Part shown: positions 1 through 6,731 of the stretch, in pieces
Numbering within the stretch: position 1 is the first letter of the stretch
Layout of the letters: the number at the start of each line of letters is the position of its first letter
Assembly (NCBI GenBank): GCA_001797415.1
Contig: MGPL01000027.1
Coordinates: forward strand, 1-8,515
Direction of reading: 5' to 3'
DNA length: 8,515 nucleotides
Origin: Deltaproteobacteria bacterium GWA2_55_10
GTDB lineage: Bacteria; Desulfobacterota; GWC2-55-46
Translations under genes and position numbers: made by a program
Notes under the pieces: generated by a model
Seen by the model: the letters and a program-made list of their open reading frames with translations, nothing else
Database searches by the model: none
What the model was told of the DNA's origin: nothing

Positions 1-2830
1 TCGAGTCCGGGCCGCAGCCGAAGTTGGTTATGTAGATGGAGAAGAGCCTCTCGTCTTTCTTTACCAGCCTGGACGCGGCGAGTATCTTCTGCCCGCTCCT
101 CCAGTACATGCCGTCCGCGAGCGCGCCGTCGGTTATGCTGTCGGTGTCGAGCATGTCAAAGGGGATGGCGATGGTGCCCATCTCGCGGAGCTTCTGCGGA
201 AGCTCGAGGTTTATGCCCGAATCCATCGTGTTGTAGGCCCTGCCAACGATGACGAGGGCCGTGTCCTCGGGTTTCAAGCTGTCTATGACTTCTCTGCCGC
301 GCTCAAGAAGCTTCGTCTTAAACCAGTCCTGGGCCGCAAAGGCCGCATTGAGCGCCTTGTCGACCGCGCCCCTGTCCCTGCCGAGCGTCTTGCCGAACTC
401 GTAGAACTCCTTCTTCAATATCGATTCTTTGGTGTTGAAGTGTATGACAGGGGTGAGCACCTCGACGCCCTTTGCCTTGAAGTCATAGGCCGAGTTGCAC
501 AGGTACGGTATGGTCTGCACGTATGGGCAGAGCTGAGTGTTAACCTGCCCTTCCTTGGCGGGCTTCATATTTATTATCGAGGGCAGGAATATCCTCTTTA
601 CGCCCTTCTCGATGAGCTCGTTCACATGGCCGTGAGCGACCTTTATGGGGAAACAGGTCTCGGTGACTATCTGCTCGATGCCGTTCTTTATGATCTCCTT
701 GTTTGTGGGCGATGATAGCTGCACGCGGAAGCCCAGCACGTCGAAGAAGGCCTTCCAGAACGGGTAGAGCTCGTACATGAAGAGCATCCTCGGTACGCCT
801 ATCACAGGGGCGTCCTTGCCAGCTGCCTTTCCGGTATAGGCCGAGAAGAGCATCTTCTCGCGCTCCTTGAAGAGGTCCGGCAGATGGCTGTTCTTGGAGT
901 CGTCCCTCTTTACATCGTACTTCTCGCAGCGCCCGCCGTAGTAGAGCGGGGCTTCGCCCTCCATTACGACCTTTCTCACCTCGCAGATATTCGAGCAGTC
1001 CCTGCATTCGAATGAGGTAAGCTCGTATTTCTTTCTGCCGGCGTCCCAGCCCTTGAATCTGGTCTTCGTTCCGGCAGGCATCTCCTTTGCCACGAGCATG
1101 GCCGCGCCGATGGCGCCGGTGACGTCGTGGTTCTCGGGCACGGTAATCTTCTTGCCTGTCACCTTCTCAAAGGCCGATACTACGCCCAGGTTCGCGGCTG
1201 TGCCGCCCTGGAAGAATATCCTGTTGCCTATGCGCCTGTCGCCGACGACCCTGTTGAGGTAATTCTGCACAATGGAGTACGAAAGGCCGGCCACGAGTCC
1301 GTCCTTTTCAACGCCCCTCTGCTGGTAGTGGACCATGTCGGATTCTATGAAGACGGTACAGCGTTCGCCCATGGGCGGGGGCGTCGAGCAGCCGAGAGCA
1401 AGCTCGCTGAACTCGCCCTTTATGCTTATGCCGAGCCTCTCTGCCTGCTCCTCGAGGAAAGAGCCTGTGCCCGCAGCGCAGACCTTGTTCATCTCGAAAT
1501 CCACGACGACGCCGTTCTTCAGAGCTATGTACTTGGAGTCCTGTCCGCCTATCTCGAATATGGTGTCGACCTCGGGGTCTATTACCGCGGCGGCGGTTGC
1601 CTGCGCGGTTATCTCGTTCCTGATGACGTCAGCGCCGATGAAGTCGCCTGAGAGATATCTGCCCGAGCCGGTCGTGCCGACTCCTATGACATTGACGAAC
1701 TCGGCGCACTCGTCGCCAACCGAAGAGAGCCCCTTCCTTATGGCCTCGAGCGGGCGGCCTGCCGTGGCGAGGTATCTCTTGGTCACGAGCTTAAGGTCTT
1801 TGTCTATGAGGATGACATTGGTGCTGGTGGAGCCCACGTCTATGCCGAGGTAGGCATCTATTATTTTGCCCTGCTCGAGCAGATAGCCCGCCGAACTCTT
1901 CCGCTGGGAGGGATGTCCTTCGGGCCGTATGAGCTTTTCAAGCGACCTTTCGTTCTTCCTGCCTGTGGCTATGTATTCGCGGAGCGCGTCAACGCCCTTG
2001 AATGCGCCTGCGGCCTTGTTCATCTCGATGCAGGTGAAGACCGCGCCGAGAGCTCCCATCGAAGCGAAGTGGGCCGGTATTATGTAGTCCTTTTCATCAA
2101 GCTCCAATACGTCCTTGAATGCCTTCCTGACGCCCTGGTTCGCGGCGACGCCGCCCTGGAACGCGACCGGCGTGATGAACTCCTTGCCCTTGCCGATGGT
2201 TGCCTTGAAGTTCCTGGCGACAGCGTAACAGAGCCCGGCCACTATGTCGTAGTCAGGGGTCGCTATCTGCTGCAGGTGGATCATGTCGCTCTTTGCAAAT
2301 ACAGAGCACCTTCCCGCGACCCTCGGCGGGTTCTTGCTCTTCAATGCGAGATGTCCGAACTCTTCTATTGTGAGGCCCATCCTGAAGGCCTGCTGGTCGA
2401 GGAACGAGCCCGTGCCTGCTGCGCAGACCGAGTTCATCTGGAAATCCGCTATCCTGAGCTTCTCATCCGAGCCTTCAGGCGCAAGGAAGATGAGCTTGGC
2501 GTCCTGGCCGCCCATCTCGATCACAGTCCTTGCCTCGGGATGGTATACCTCTGTCGCCTTTGCCTGGGCAATGACCTCGTTGGTAAAGCCCGCGCCGATA
2601 AGCGGCGCGATGAGCTTTCCGCCTGAGCCCGTAGCCGCGACCAGCCGGATGTTCTCCTTGCCGTATTTGTGTATTATCTCTTCGAGTACTGCGAGGGATG
2701 TTTCGAGGGGTTCGCCCTTTGTCCTTGTGTAGTGCTCTTCGAGCAGGTTTTTATTGCTGTCGAGGACTACCGTGTTCGCGCTTACCGAGCCTATATCGAT
2801 GCCGACATAGACAGACCTTGACCCTGACAA
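1..2830 (-). CDS. Tandem BadF/BadG/HgdC-type CoA-dehydratase activase with DUF2229 region (C-terminus beyond window)
   Basis: About 943 residues are visible and the 3' end is cut by the left edge. There are two successive ASKHA-type ATPase (BcrAD_BadFG) domains. Domain 1 starts near residue 7 with the phosphate loop GIDIGS (10-15) and has Cys136 (NSVCAAGTGSF) and Cys175 (GRCSVF). Domain 2 starts near 326 with GIDVGS (329-334) and has Cys451 (NKVCAAGTGSF) and Cys491 (GERCTVF). In HgdC-type activases such cysteine pairs, about 39 residues apart, hold a [4Fe-4S] cluster at the dimer interface. A Cys cluster follows (Cys609, 612, 616 and 635), then a DUF2229-type region from about residue 673 (IGVPRMLFMYELYPFW; TETCFP with Cys726). 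The visible part ends in ITNFGCGPDS. Proteins of this architecture usually run to about 1,400 residues, so roughly a third is missing. The start is TTG at 2830, chosen because GGAGGT lies 5 nt upstream and no ATG or GTG precedes it in frame. HgdC-family members use ATP to drive an electron into a partner Fe-S protein. The substrate of this large fused class is not evident here. Confidence 0.93.
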   Translation of the reverse strand, partial: MSGSRSVYVGIDIGSVSANTVVLDSNKNLLEEHYTRTKGEPLETSLAVLEEIIHKYGKENIRLVAATGSGGKLIAPLIGAGFTNEVIAQAKATEVYHPEARTVIEMGGQDAKLIFLAPEGSDEKLRIADFQMNSVCAAGTGSFLDQQAFRMGLTIEEFGHLALKSKNPPRVAGRCSVFAKSDMIHLQQIATPDYDIVAGLCYAVARNFKATIGKGKEFITPVAFQGGVAANQGVRKAFKDVLELDEKDYIIPAHFASMGALGAVFTCIEMNKAAGAFKGVDALREYIATGRKNERSLEKLIRPEGHPSQRKSSAGYLLEQGKIIDAYLGIDVGSTSTNVILIDKDLKLVTKRYLATAGRPLEAIRKGLSSVGDECAEFVNVIGVGTTGSGRYLSGDFIGADVIRNEITAQATAAAVIDPEVDTIFEIGGQDSKYIALKNGVVVDFEMNKVCAAGTGSFLEEQAERLGISIKGEFSELALGCSTPPPMGERCTVFIESDMVHYQQRGVEKDGLVAGLSYSIVQNYLNRVVGDRRIGNRIFFQGGTAANLGVVSAFEKVTGKKITVPENHDVTGAIGAAMLVAKEMPAGTKTRFKGWDAGRKKYELTSFECRDCSNICEVRKVVMEGEAPLYYGGRCEKYDVKRDDSKNSHLPDLFKEREKMLFSAYTGKAAGKDAPVIGVPRMLFMYELYPFWKAFFDVLGFRVQLSSPTNKEIIKNGIEQIVTETCFPIKVAHGHVNELIEKGVKRIFLPSIINMKPAKEGQVNTQLCPYVQTIPYLCNSAYDFKAKGVEVLTPVIHFNTKESILKKEFYEFGKTLGRDRGAVDKALNAAFAAQDWFKTKLLERGREVIDSLKPEDTALVIVGRAYNTMDSGINLELPQKLREMGTIAIPFDMLDTDSITDGALADGMYWRSGQKILAASRLVKKDERLFSIYITNFGCGPDS

Positions 2831-3007
2831 CTTCCACCTCCGACGATTGGCTTGTTCATCCAGCAGTAAGATAACAGTAATAGTTCGGCTGATCCGCTAC
2901 AGCTACAACGGGCTTCAAGGCACGGCTGTTTTTTCTAAATTAGGAAAAAGAAAACCTTACAAAGAATGGGTTTTTATTGAAGGAATTACAGATTTGTTTC
3001 ACCTCTA

Positions 3008-3036
3008 ATTATCGACGATTTCAAAAGCGATGTCAA
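3008..3036 (-). promoter_or_regulatory. Predicted sigma70-type promoter of the activase gene
   Basis: On the minus strand, TTGACA (3036-3031) is followed after exactly 17 nt by GATAAT (3013-3008). This is a consensus -35 and a 5/6 match to the -10. Transcription would begin near 3001 and leave a leader of about 170 nt before the TTG start at 2830. The leader contains an AT-rich imperfect hairpin around 2930-2952 and no recognisable riboswitch. Confidence 0.65.
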
Positions 3037-3108
3037 CATGCACTTTGCCCTGAGAAGGATGTTGCGGGAGTGTGATAAGAAGGGGCGCGACATCCATGCG
3101 GCGAACCG

Positions 3109-3140
3109 AAAAAAAAAGGGCCCGGATGACCGGGCCCTTT
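3109..3140 (-). terminator. Rho-independent terminator after the cytochrome c gene
   Basis: Read on the minus strand this is a perfect 8-bp GC stem, GGGCCCGG/CCGGGCCC (3118-3125 with 3130-3137), with a 4-nt loop. It is followed by a run of nine T (complement of A 3109-3117). It lies 26 nt past the cytochrome c stop codon. The AAA/TTT flanks extend the stem. Confidence 0.93.
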
Positions 3141-3166
3141 CTGTAAAGCCAGGAAAGAATTCCTTC

Positions 3167-3493
3167 TTACTTCATCGCCTTGATGTGAGCTATTACGGCC
3201 TTTACCTCGTCGTCATTGAGCTTCTGCTTGGGCATGCCCATGGCGAACTGCTTGTACTTCTTCGCGGCGCCCTCGCGGCCGGCGGTGATGACGGTGCCGA
3301 TCTCTGCGTCATCGGTGCTGGCTACCCACGCGCTGCCCTTGAATGCGGGGGCCATCGCGGTGCCCTGGCCATCAGCGCCGTGGCAGGGTGCGCACTTTGC
3401 CTTGTAGACGGCAGCGCCGTCAGCGGCCATAGCGGGTACTGAGAAAGCGACGATACCAAGAGCGAGAATGCCAATTCCGAATAATTTGCGCAT
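3167..3493 (-). CDS. Small periplasmic monoheme class I cytochrome c
   Basis: This is a 108-residue precursor. Residues 1-23 form a clear Sec signal peptide (positive MRK start, hydrophobic core, AMA cleavage site before ADG). The mature protein is about 85 residues with one heme-binding motif CAPCH (Cys34, Cys37, His38). A later Met (Met87 in GMP, or Met85) is the likely sixth iron ligand. The size fits a diffusible electron carrier such as a c-type donor to an oxidase or reductase. GGAGGAG ends 7 nt before the ATG, and the gene has its own promoter and terminator, so it is probably monocistronic. Its position downstream of the heme O synthase and oxidase-like genes suggests a respiratory partner role (inference). 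Confidence 0.93.
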   Translation of the reverse strand: MRKLFGIGILALGIVAFSVPAMAADGAAVYKAKCAPCHGADGQGTAMAPAFKGSAWVASTDDAEIGTVITAGREGAAKKYKQFAMGMPKQKLNDDEVKAVIAHIKAMK

Positions 3494-3526
3494 GTGAATA
3501 CTCCTCCGTAAGGGAATTTGAGCAAA

Positions 3527-3555
3527 AGGATATAGTCAATACCGGAACTTGTCAA
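3527..3555 (-). promoter_or_regulatory. Predicted promoter of the cytochrome c gene
   Basis: On the minus strand, consensus TTGACA (3555-3550), a 17-nt spacer and TATCCT (3532-3527, 4/6) place the start near 3520. That is about 27 nt upstream of the cytochrome c ATG. It lies in the short gap after the cyoE stop codon, which argues against dependence on cyoE read-through. Confidence 0.6.
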
Positions 3556-3600
3556 GCACTTTGAAAAGCTGCATTGAATGGAACAGGACTCGCAGGGCAA

Positions 3601-4470
3601 TTATCCCACATTCCTCACAGCCATGTCAACGATGACGGAAGTGAAGAGCACGCCGAGGTAAACCATTGAAACCTTGAAGTTTTTCCAGGCGATCTCCTTT
3701 ACCGGATCCCTTACGAGCCTTACGTTCCAGTACAGGAAATATGCTCCGACAAGGACGGCGGCCGCCAGATAGATGGAGCCGCTATAGCCCATGATATAAG
3801 GCACAAGGGAAGACGCGACCAGTATCACGGTATTTATGAGGGTATACAGGGCTGTCCGGGAGTCTCCGATGACCACCGGCAGCATGGGGACCCCTGCCTT
3901 CGCGTACTCTTCTTTGTGATAGATTGCGAAACTCCAGAAGTGCGAGGGCGTCCAGAAGAACATGACTATGGCAAGCAGCACCGGCGGCGCGCAGAACTCC
4001 GGATTCTGCGACGCCCCCCCGGCGAGCACGGCAAAGCTTCCCGCAAGCCCGCCTATGATTATGTTGAGCCAGCTCTTTCTCTTGAGCCAGGCCGTATATA
4101 TGATCGCGTAGACGAACGCGCCGAGCGCGAGGTGAAGGGCCACCATGTAGTTTAGCGCGGCGAAGGAGACGATAAGCGACAGGACGAAAAGGCCGGCGGC
4201 CATAAGAAGGACCGTCCTTGACCCGGCGATATCGCCGGAAGGCAGCGGCCTTTTGCTGGTCCTTTTCATGATGGAGTCGATGTCGCTGTCGAAATAATGG
4301 TTGAACGCGCTCGCAGATGTCGCGGCGAGCATTGTGGCGATAATGAGGAAGGCCATCTTTGCGAAGCTCACTCCCCCGGAGGCAGAGGCTATGAGCCCGA
4401 CAACGGCGCTGAAGGTGATGAGGCTGCAGATCCGGAGCTTGAAGAGCCGCAGGTACTTCGCGATGGTCAT
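3601..4470 (-). CDS. cyoE: Protoheme IX farnesyltransferase (heme O synthase), CyoE/CtaB
   Basis: This 289-residue polytopic membrane protein belongs to the UbiA prenyltransferase superfamily. Family members attach a farnesyl group to heme B to give heme O, the precursor of heme A and a cofactor of heme-copper oxidases. The first Asp-rich motif is complete: NHYFDSDIDSIM (about 57-68) followed by RT and RPLPSG (70-79). The second conserved loop is present as HFW (177-179), followed by KEEY and AGVPMLP (about 186-198). The length is normal for the family. The ATG at 4470 is preferred because AAGGAGG lies 9 nt upstream. An in-frame TTG at 4476 would sit only 3 nt from that site. The neighbouring oxidase-like gene and cytochrome c fit its role. 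It shows that the organism makes O- or A-type heme, even though the adjacent oxidase-like protein is atypical. Confidence 0.95.
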   Translation of the reverse strand: MTIAKYLRLFKLRICSLITFSAVVGLIASASGGVSFAKMAFLIIATMLAATSASAFNHYFDSDIDSIMKRTSKRPLPSGDIAGSRTVLLMAAGLFVLSLIVSFAALNYMVALHLALGAFVYAIIYTAWLKRKSWLNIIIGGLAGSFAVLAGGASQNPEFCAPPVLLAIVMFFWTPSHFWSFAIYHKEEYAKAGVPMLPVVIGDSRTALYTLINTVILVASSLVPYIMGYSGSIYLAAAVLVGAYFLYWNVRLVRDPVKEIAWKNFKVSMVYLGVLFTSVIVDMAVRNVG

Positions 4471-4520
4471 TCGCAAAGGCCTCCTTTTTTTATTTGTCCT
4501 TAAAGCAGCCGTTTCAGACG

Positions 4521-4549
4521 ATTATATACCTGTACGCGGCTTTGTACAA
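4521..4549 (-). promoter_or_regulatory. Predicted promoter of cyoE
   Basis: On the minus strand, TTGTAC (4549-4544, weak -35) is separated by 17 nt from a perfect TATAAT (4526-4521). It lies between the oxidase-like stop codon and cyoE and gives a leader of about 44 nt. The -35 sits inside the palindrome TTGTACAA. Confidence 0.5.
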
Positions 4550-4560
4550 TTTTAATTCCG

Positions 4561-5946
4561 CTACTCGGCCAGAGACGACGCCCGAAAGGACGCCTTTCTG
4601 CCGAAGAGCGACATCATGGCGTTCAAGACAAAGGTTATGCCCCCGGCTATGGCGACCAGGCCGCCTATGCCCATTATGGACATGCCGATGAGCTTGCCCA
4701 TGTTATCGAGGTTCTGCTCGCTCCCGTAGGTCTTTCTGGCCACGCCGTGAGAACCTGCCATGAAGAGGCCGAGTGCGAAAAGGATGATGCCCAGGCTGTA
4801 GAGATATGGCTGGACTATGGCGAGCTTCCTGCTCCACAGGGCCCGGTCGAACTCAGGCAGTACTTCGTAGAAAAGCCCCATGAAGGCTATTGTTACCGCC
4901 CCTATCACGCAATGGTAATGGGCAGGGATGATCGTGTTGACGCCGCCTATGCTCGCGCCTATGAGGCCGCCTGTAAGGAATATGGAGATCGAGAGCACGA
5001 GCGAGGAGAAGGCCGGGTCCTTCCACGGCCTGGGCTTTGTCTCGGCGACCGTGGCTATGGCGGCAAGCATGAAAAGGCCGATTGACGGGCCTATTCCCCA
5101 CTGCATGAGCCAGGTGAAGCTGTCCTTATATGCCTGTGAAGAAGTATCGTAAAAGAAGAATATGACCGGCGCCGGGATGACGAAGAGGAGTATGAAAATA
5201 TAAAGCGCCTTTGCCGAACCCGCCTGAATAGCGTCTCTTTTGAACACAAGCTTTATCAGGAAGACCCAGACCGTTGCCATTGCGATGGAGTTCGCGAACT
5301 GGAGTATGTGGCCGCCTCCCCAGAAGAGCCTCTCGAAATCGAGATACATCTTGCCGGTCGAGTACTGAAACCAGCCCGAGAGCGCGAAGCAGATGAACGC
5401 GACCAATACGGCTATCCCGGCCGTGAGCATGCCCATTGTGAGCATGGGCAGCTTTGCCGTCCTGTTCTTTAGTACGGTAATGAAAGTATTTATAAGGGTA
5501 AGCGCTATGCCGGAGGCGAAGAGGATGAGCCCGGCGTAGAAATAAGGGGTAAGGAGCACCGGGACATAGTTGGCAAGCTCCGCGCTCCCCAGGCCGAACA
5601 CGGCCGAGATTACGACCAGGGACATGCCAGCGGCAGCAAGGATGAGCCCGGCCCAGCCGAGGCCGGGAGAATAAATTTCACCCATCATGGATGACGAATA
5701 GACCCATAGAAAGCCCTTGAAGGCGAGGAACCATATGACCACGGCCAGCACCACATGTCCGACCAGCGCGACATATATATAGTCCCTGCCGAGCGGGAGC
5801 ATCTCTTCGAGGCCCGGGGTCCTGGCGAGGGCCACGAGGAGCGCGAATATCCCGGCAAAGACAAGGGAGAAGACCGCCAGGACAAGCCAGCCGTATGCCA
5901 GTGACGCTGCAGGTCTTTGGGCCTGTTCCATTCTGGAATTCCTCAT
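4561..5946 (-). CDS. Heme-copper oxidase subunit I-like protein lacking most CuB ligands
   Basis: This is a 461-residue, highly hydrophobic protein with about 12 membrane segments, related to subunit I of heme-copper oxidases. His64 in VGHVV matches the TM2 low-spin heme ligand. PAHYHCVIGA (His343 and His345) matches the TM10 motif carrying the high-spin and low-spin heme ligands. His213 in FWGGGHILQF matches the TM6 CuB histidine. The only other histidine is His400. The TM7 His-His pair is absent: the equivalent stretch reads APVIFFFYD (259-267), with Phe264/Phe265 where a hand comparison with ba3-type enzymes puts the pair. The TM6 Tyr (GHPxVY) or NOR Glu position is Phe217. No subunit II or III is nearby. 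AGGAG lies only 2 nt from ATG 5946. An alternative ATG at 5931 (Met6) has GAGG 9 nt upstream and may be the true start. Database labels would probably read cytochrome c or cbb3-type oxidase subunit I. Ordinary O2 reduction is doubtful. Confidence 0.85.
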   Translation of the reverse strand: MRNSRMEQAQRPAASLAYGWLVLAVFSLVFAGIFALLVALARTPGLEEMLPLGRDYIYVALVGHVVLAVVIWFLAFKGFLWVYSSSMMGEIYSPGLGWAGLILAAAGMSLVVISAVFGLGSAELANYVPVLLTPYFYAGLILFASGIALTLINTFITVLKNRTAKLPMLTMGMLTAGIAVLVAFICFALSGWFQYSTGKMYLDFERLFWGGGHILQFANSIAMATVWVFLIKLVFKRDAIQAGSAKALYIFILLFVIPAPVIFFFYDTSSQAYKDSFTWLMQWGIGPSIGLFMLAAIATVAETKPRPWKDPAFSSLVLSISIFLTGGLIGASIGGVNTIIPAHYHCVIGAVTIAFMGLFYEVLPEFDRALWSRKLAIVQPYLYSLGIILFALGLFMAGSHGVARKTYGSEQNLDNMGKLIGMSIMGIGGLVAIAGGITFVLNAMMSLFGRKASFRASSLAE

Positions 5947-5952
5947 TTCTCC

Positions 5953-5968
5953 TGGGGTATTTACCCCA
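5953..5968. promoter_or_regulatory. Palindrome at the predicted start site of the oxidase-like gene (candidate operator)
   Basis: TGGGGTA-TT-TACCCCA is a perfect 7-bp inverted repeat with a 2-nt centre. It overlaps the predicted transcription start and abuts the AGGAG ribosome site at 5953-5949. Such a position suits a repressor operator. The regulator is unknown. Confidence 0.5.
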
Positions 5969-5970
5969 TA

Positions 5971-5999
5971 ACAATACCAGAGCGCCCTTGGGATTTCAA
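5971..5999 (-). promoter_or_regulatory. Predicted promoter of the oxidase-like gene
   Basis: On the minus strand, TTGAAA (5999-5994), a 17-nt spacer and TATTGT (5976-5971, 4/6) place the start near 5964, inside the TGGGGTA/TACCCCA palindrome. The -35 itself sits inside nested inverted repeats: CCTTG/CAAGG at 5986-5990/5997-6001 and GCGCCC/GGGCGC at 5982-5987/6006-6011. Confidence 0.5.
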
Positions 6000-6066
6000 G
6001 GAGCCGGGCGCACTTGAGCCGACCCGGAGAACAATGCCCCTGTGCATACTTTTATAACAGAACCGG

Positions 6067-6082
6067 CGTCACTAACATGACG
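6067..6082. promoter_or_regulatory. Dyad CGTCA-N6-TGACG upstream of the nifU-like promoter
   Basis: This 16-bp dyad has 5-bp perfect arms and a 6-nt spacer and ends 18 bp before the -35 of the nifU-like promoter. The geometry resembles CRP/FNR-superfamily sites, but it matches no consensus I can name. It is a candidate activator site only. Confidence 0.3.
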
Positions 6083-6100
6083 GAAATCATTTATTATGGC

Positions 6101-6130
6101 TTGAAAGGTCCGTATATTCTAAGATATAAT
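6101..6130 (+). promoter_or_regulatory. Predicted promoter of the nifU-like gene
   Basis: TTGAAA (6101-6106), an 18-nt spacer and a perfect TATAAT (6125-6130) place the start near 6137, about 31 nt before the ATG. It is divergent from the oxidase-like promoter, and the two genes share a 221-bp regulatory region. Confidence 0.65.
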
Positions 6131-6167
6131 ATATTGTTTCAACAACTATTTCCATGGAGGATATATC

Positions 6168-6395
6168 ATGATGAGGGACAGGGTCGAAGAAGCTCTTAAC
6201 GGTATCAGGCCAGCCCTTCAGGCGGACGGCGGCGATGTCGAGCTCGTGGACATCGATGAGGCCCAGGGCATCGTAAGGGTGCAGCTCCAGGGCGCGTGCT
6301 CCGGCTGCCCGAGCGCGCAGATAACGCTCGCGATGGGTGTCGAGAGGGCAATAAAGGAGAGAGTACCAGAGGTAAAGCAGGTCCTCTCCATATAA
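6168..6395 (+). CDS. NifU C-terminal-domain Fe-S scaffold/carrier protein
   Basis: This 75-residue soluble protein consists only of the NifU C-terminal domain. It has an N-terminal helix with the RPALQADGGDVELV segment (14-27) typical of the family, and the cluster-binding CxxC in GACSGCPSA (Cys44 and Cys47). Stand-alone versions bind a labile [4Fe-4S] cluster, bridged between subunits, and pass it to target proteins. GGAGG lies 7 nt before the first of two adjacent ATG codons, so 6168 is the likely start. It has its own promoter. A ferredoxin follows, and an Mrp-type carrier lies further downstream on the same strand, consistent with Fe-S cluster assembly. Confidence 0.93.
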   Translation: MMRDRVEEALNGIRPALQADGGDVELVDIDEAQGIVRVQLQGACSGCPSAQITLAMGVERAIKERVPEVKQVLSI

Positions 6396-6422
6396 GAGAA
6401 GACTGGATTTACAGATTATTTA

Positions 6423-6446
6423 CGGGCTGGGGTCAATCCCAGCCCG
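6423..6446. other. GC-rich hairpin between the nifU-like and ferredoxin genes
   Basis: A perfect 9-bp inverted repeat CGGGCTGGG/CCCAGCCCG encloses a 6-nt loop, 27 nt after the nifU-like stop codon. There is no T-run on either side in the right orientation, so it is not a classical intrinsic terminator. It could attenuate read-through or protect the mRNA 3' end. Confidence 0.5.
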
Positions 6447-6474
6447 GCAAAAAAGGCTTACCCTGCGCTGAATA

Positions 6475-6499
6475 GCCGGAAAACATAATAAAATCCGGC
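6475..6499. promoter_or_regulatory. Inverted repeat GCCGGA-N13-TCCGGC upstream of the ferredoxin gene
   Basis: Perfect 6-bp arms (6475-6480 and 6494-6499) flank an AT-rich 13-nt core containing a -10-like CATAAT (6484-6489). No convincing -35 accompanies it. It ends 22 nt before the ferredoxin ATG. It may be an operator or a short leader hairpin. Confidence 0.25.
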
Positions 6500-6521
6500 A
6501 ATTACAAAAAAGGATGCCTCT

Positions 6522-6722
6522 ATGTCTTACCATATACTCCAGGAATGCGTTGCCTGCGGCGTCTGCCTTCCGGAGTGCCCTGAAGGGGCCATCTCCGAAG
6601 GCAATCCCTATACTATAGACCCGAAACTCTGTACCGAATGCGGCGCATGCGCCGAGGTCTGCCCAATGGACGCTTGCCAGCCCGTGTCAGCGCAAGCAGG
6701 CCAGGCAGGCCAAGCAGGATAG
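6522..6722 (+). CDS. 2[4Fe-4S] bacterial ferredoxin
   Basis: This 66-residue clostridial-type ferredoxin has two complete cluster motifs. Cys9, 12, 15 and 19 are in CVACGVCLPECP. Cys37, 40, 43 and 47 are in CTECGACAEVCP. Each motif's last Cys normally ligates the other motif's cluster. Such proteins carry low-potential electrons in the cytoplasm. An extra Cys52 follows the second motif (CPMDAC). The C-terminus is a low-complexity QAG repeat (60-66) encoded by repeated GCAGGCCA-like DNA, probably an extension by slippage. AAAAGGA ends 7 nt before the ATG. It may be co-transcribed with the nifU-like gene 126 nt upstream. An electron-donor role for nearby redox proteins is possible but unproven. 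Confidence 0.95.
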   Translation: MSYHILQECVACGVCLPECPEGAISEGNPYTIDPKLCTECGACAEVCPMDACQPVSAQAGQAGQAG

Positions 6723-6731
6723 ATGAGGTTT

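Noticed and set aside
540..1007. Minus-strand 155-codon frame
   Set aside because: It is a frame-shifted shadow of the activase gene, rich in Arg/Gly/Ala, with no domain signature.
440..2732. Several plus-strand open frames of 90-237 codons
   Set aside because: They lie antisense to the activase gene, whose frame encodes clear family motifs throughout. Their translations are low-complexity and match nothing recognisable.
3038..3442. Plus-strand open frame of 134 codons
   Set aside because: It runs through the cytochrome c terminator and antisense to the cytochrome c gene, with no ribosome site.
5131..5170. Possible frameshift hiding a His-His motif in the oxidase-like protein
   Set aside because: Codons through APVIFFFYD were read by hand. 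The frame stays in register with conserved sequence on both sides, so the loss appears genuine.
5947..6167. FNR/DNR-type box (TTGAT-N4-ATCAA) in the divergent intergenic region
   Set aside because: No stretch matches the consensus arms. Only the other dyads listed were found.
6423..6446. Intrinsic terminator for the nifU-like gene
   Set aside because: The stem is strong, but no U-tract follows in either direction. It is listed only as a hairpin.
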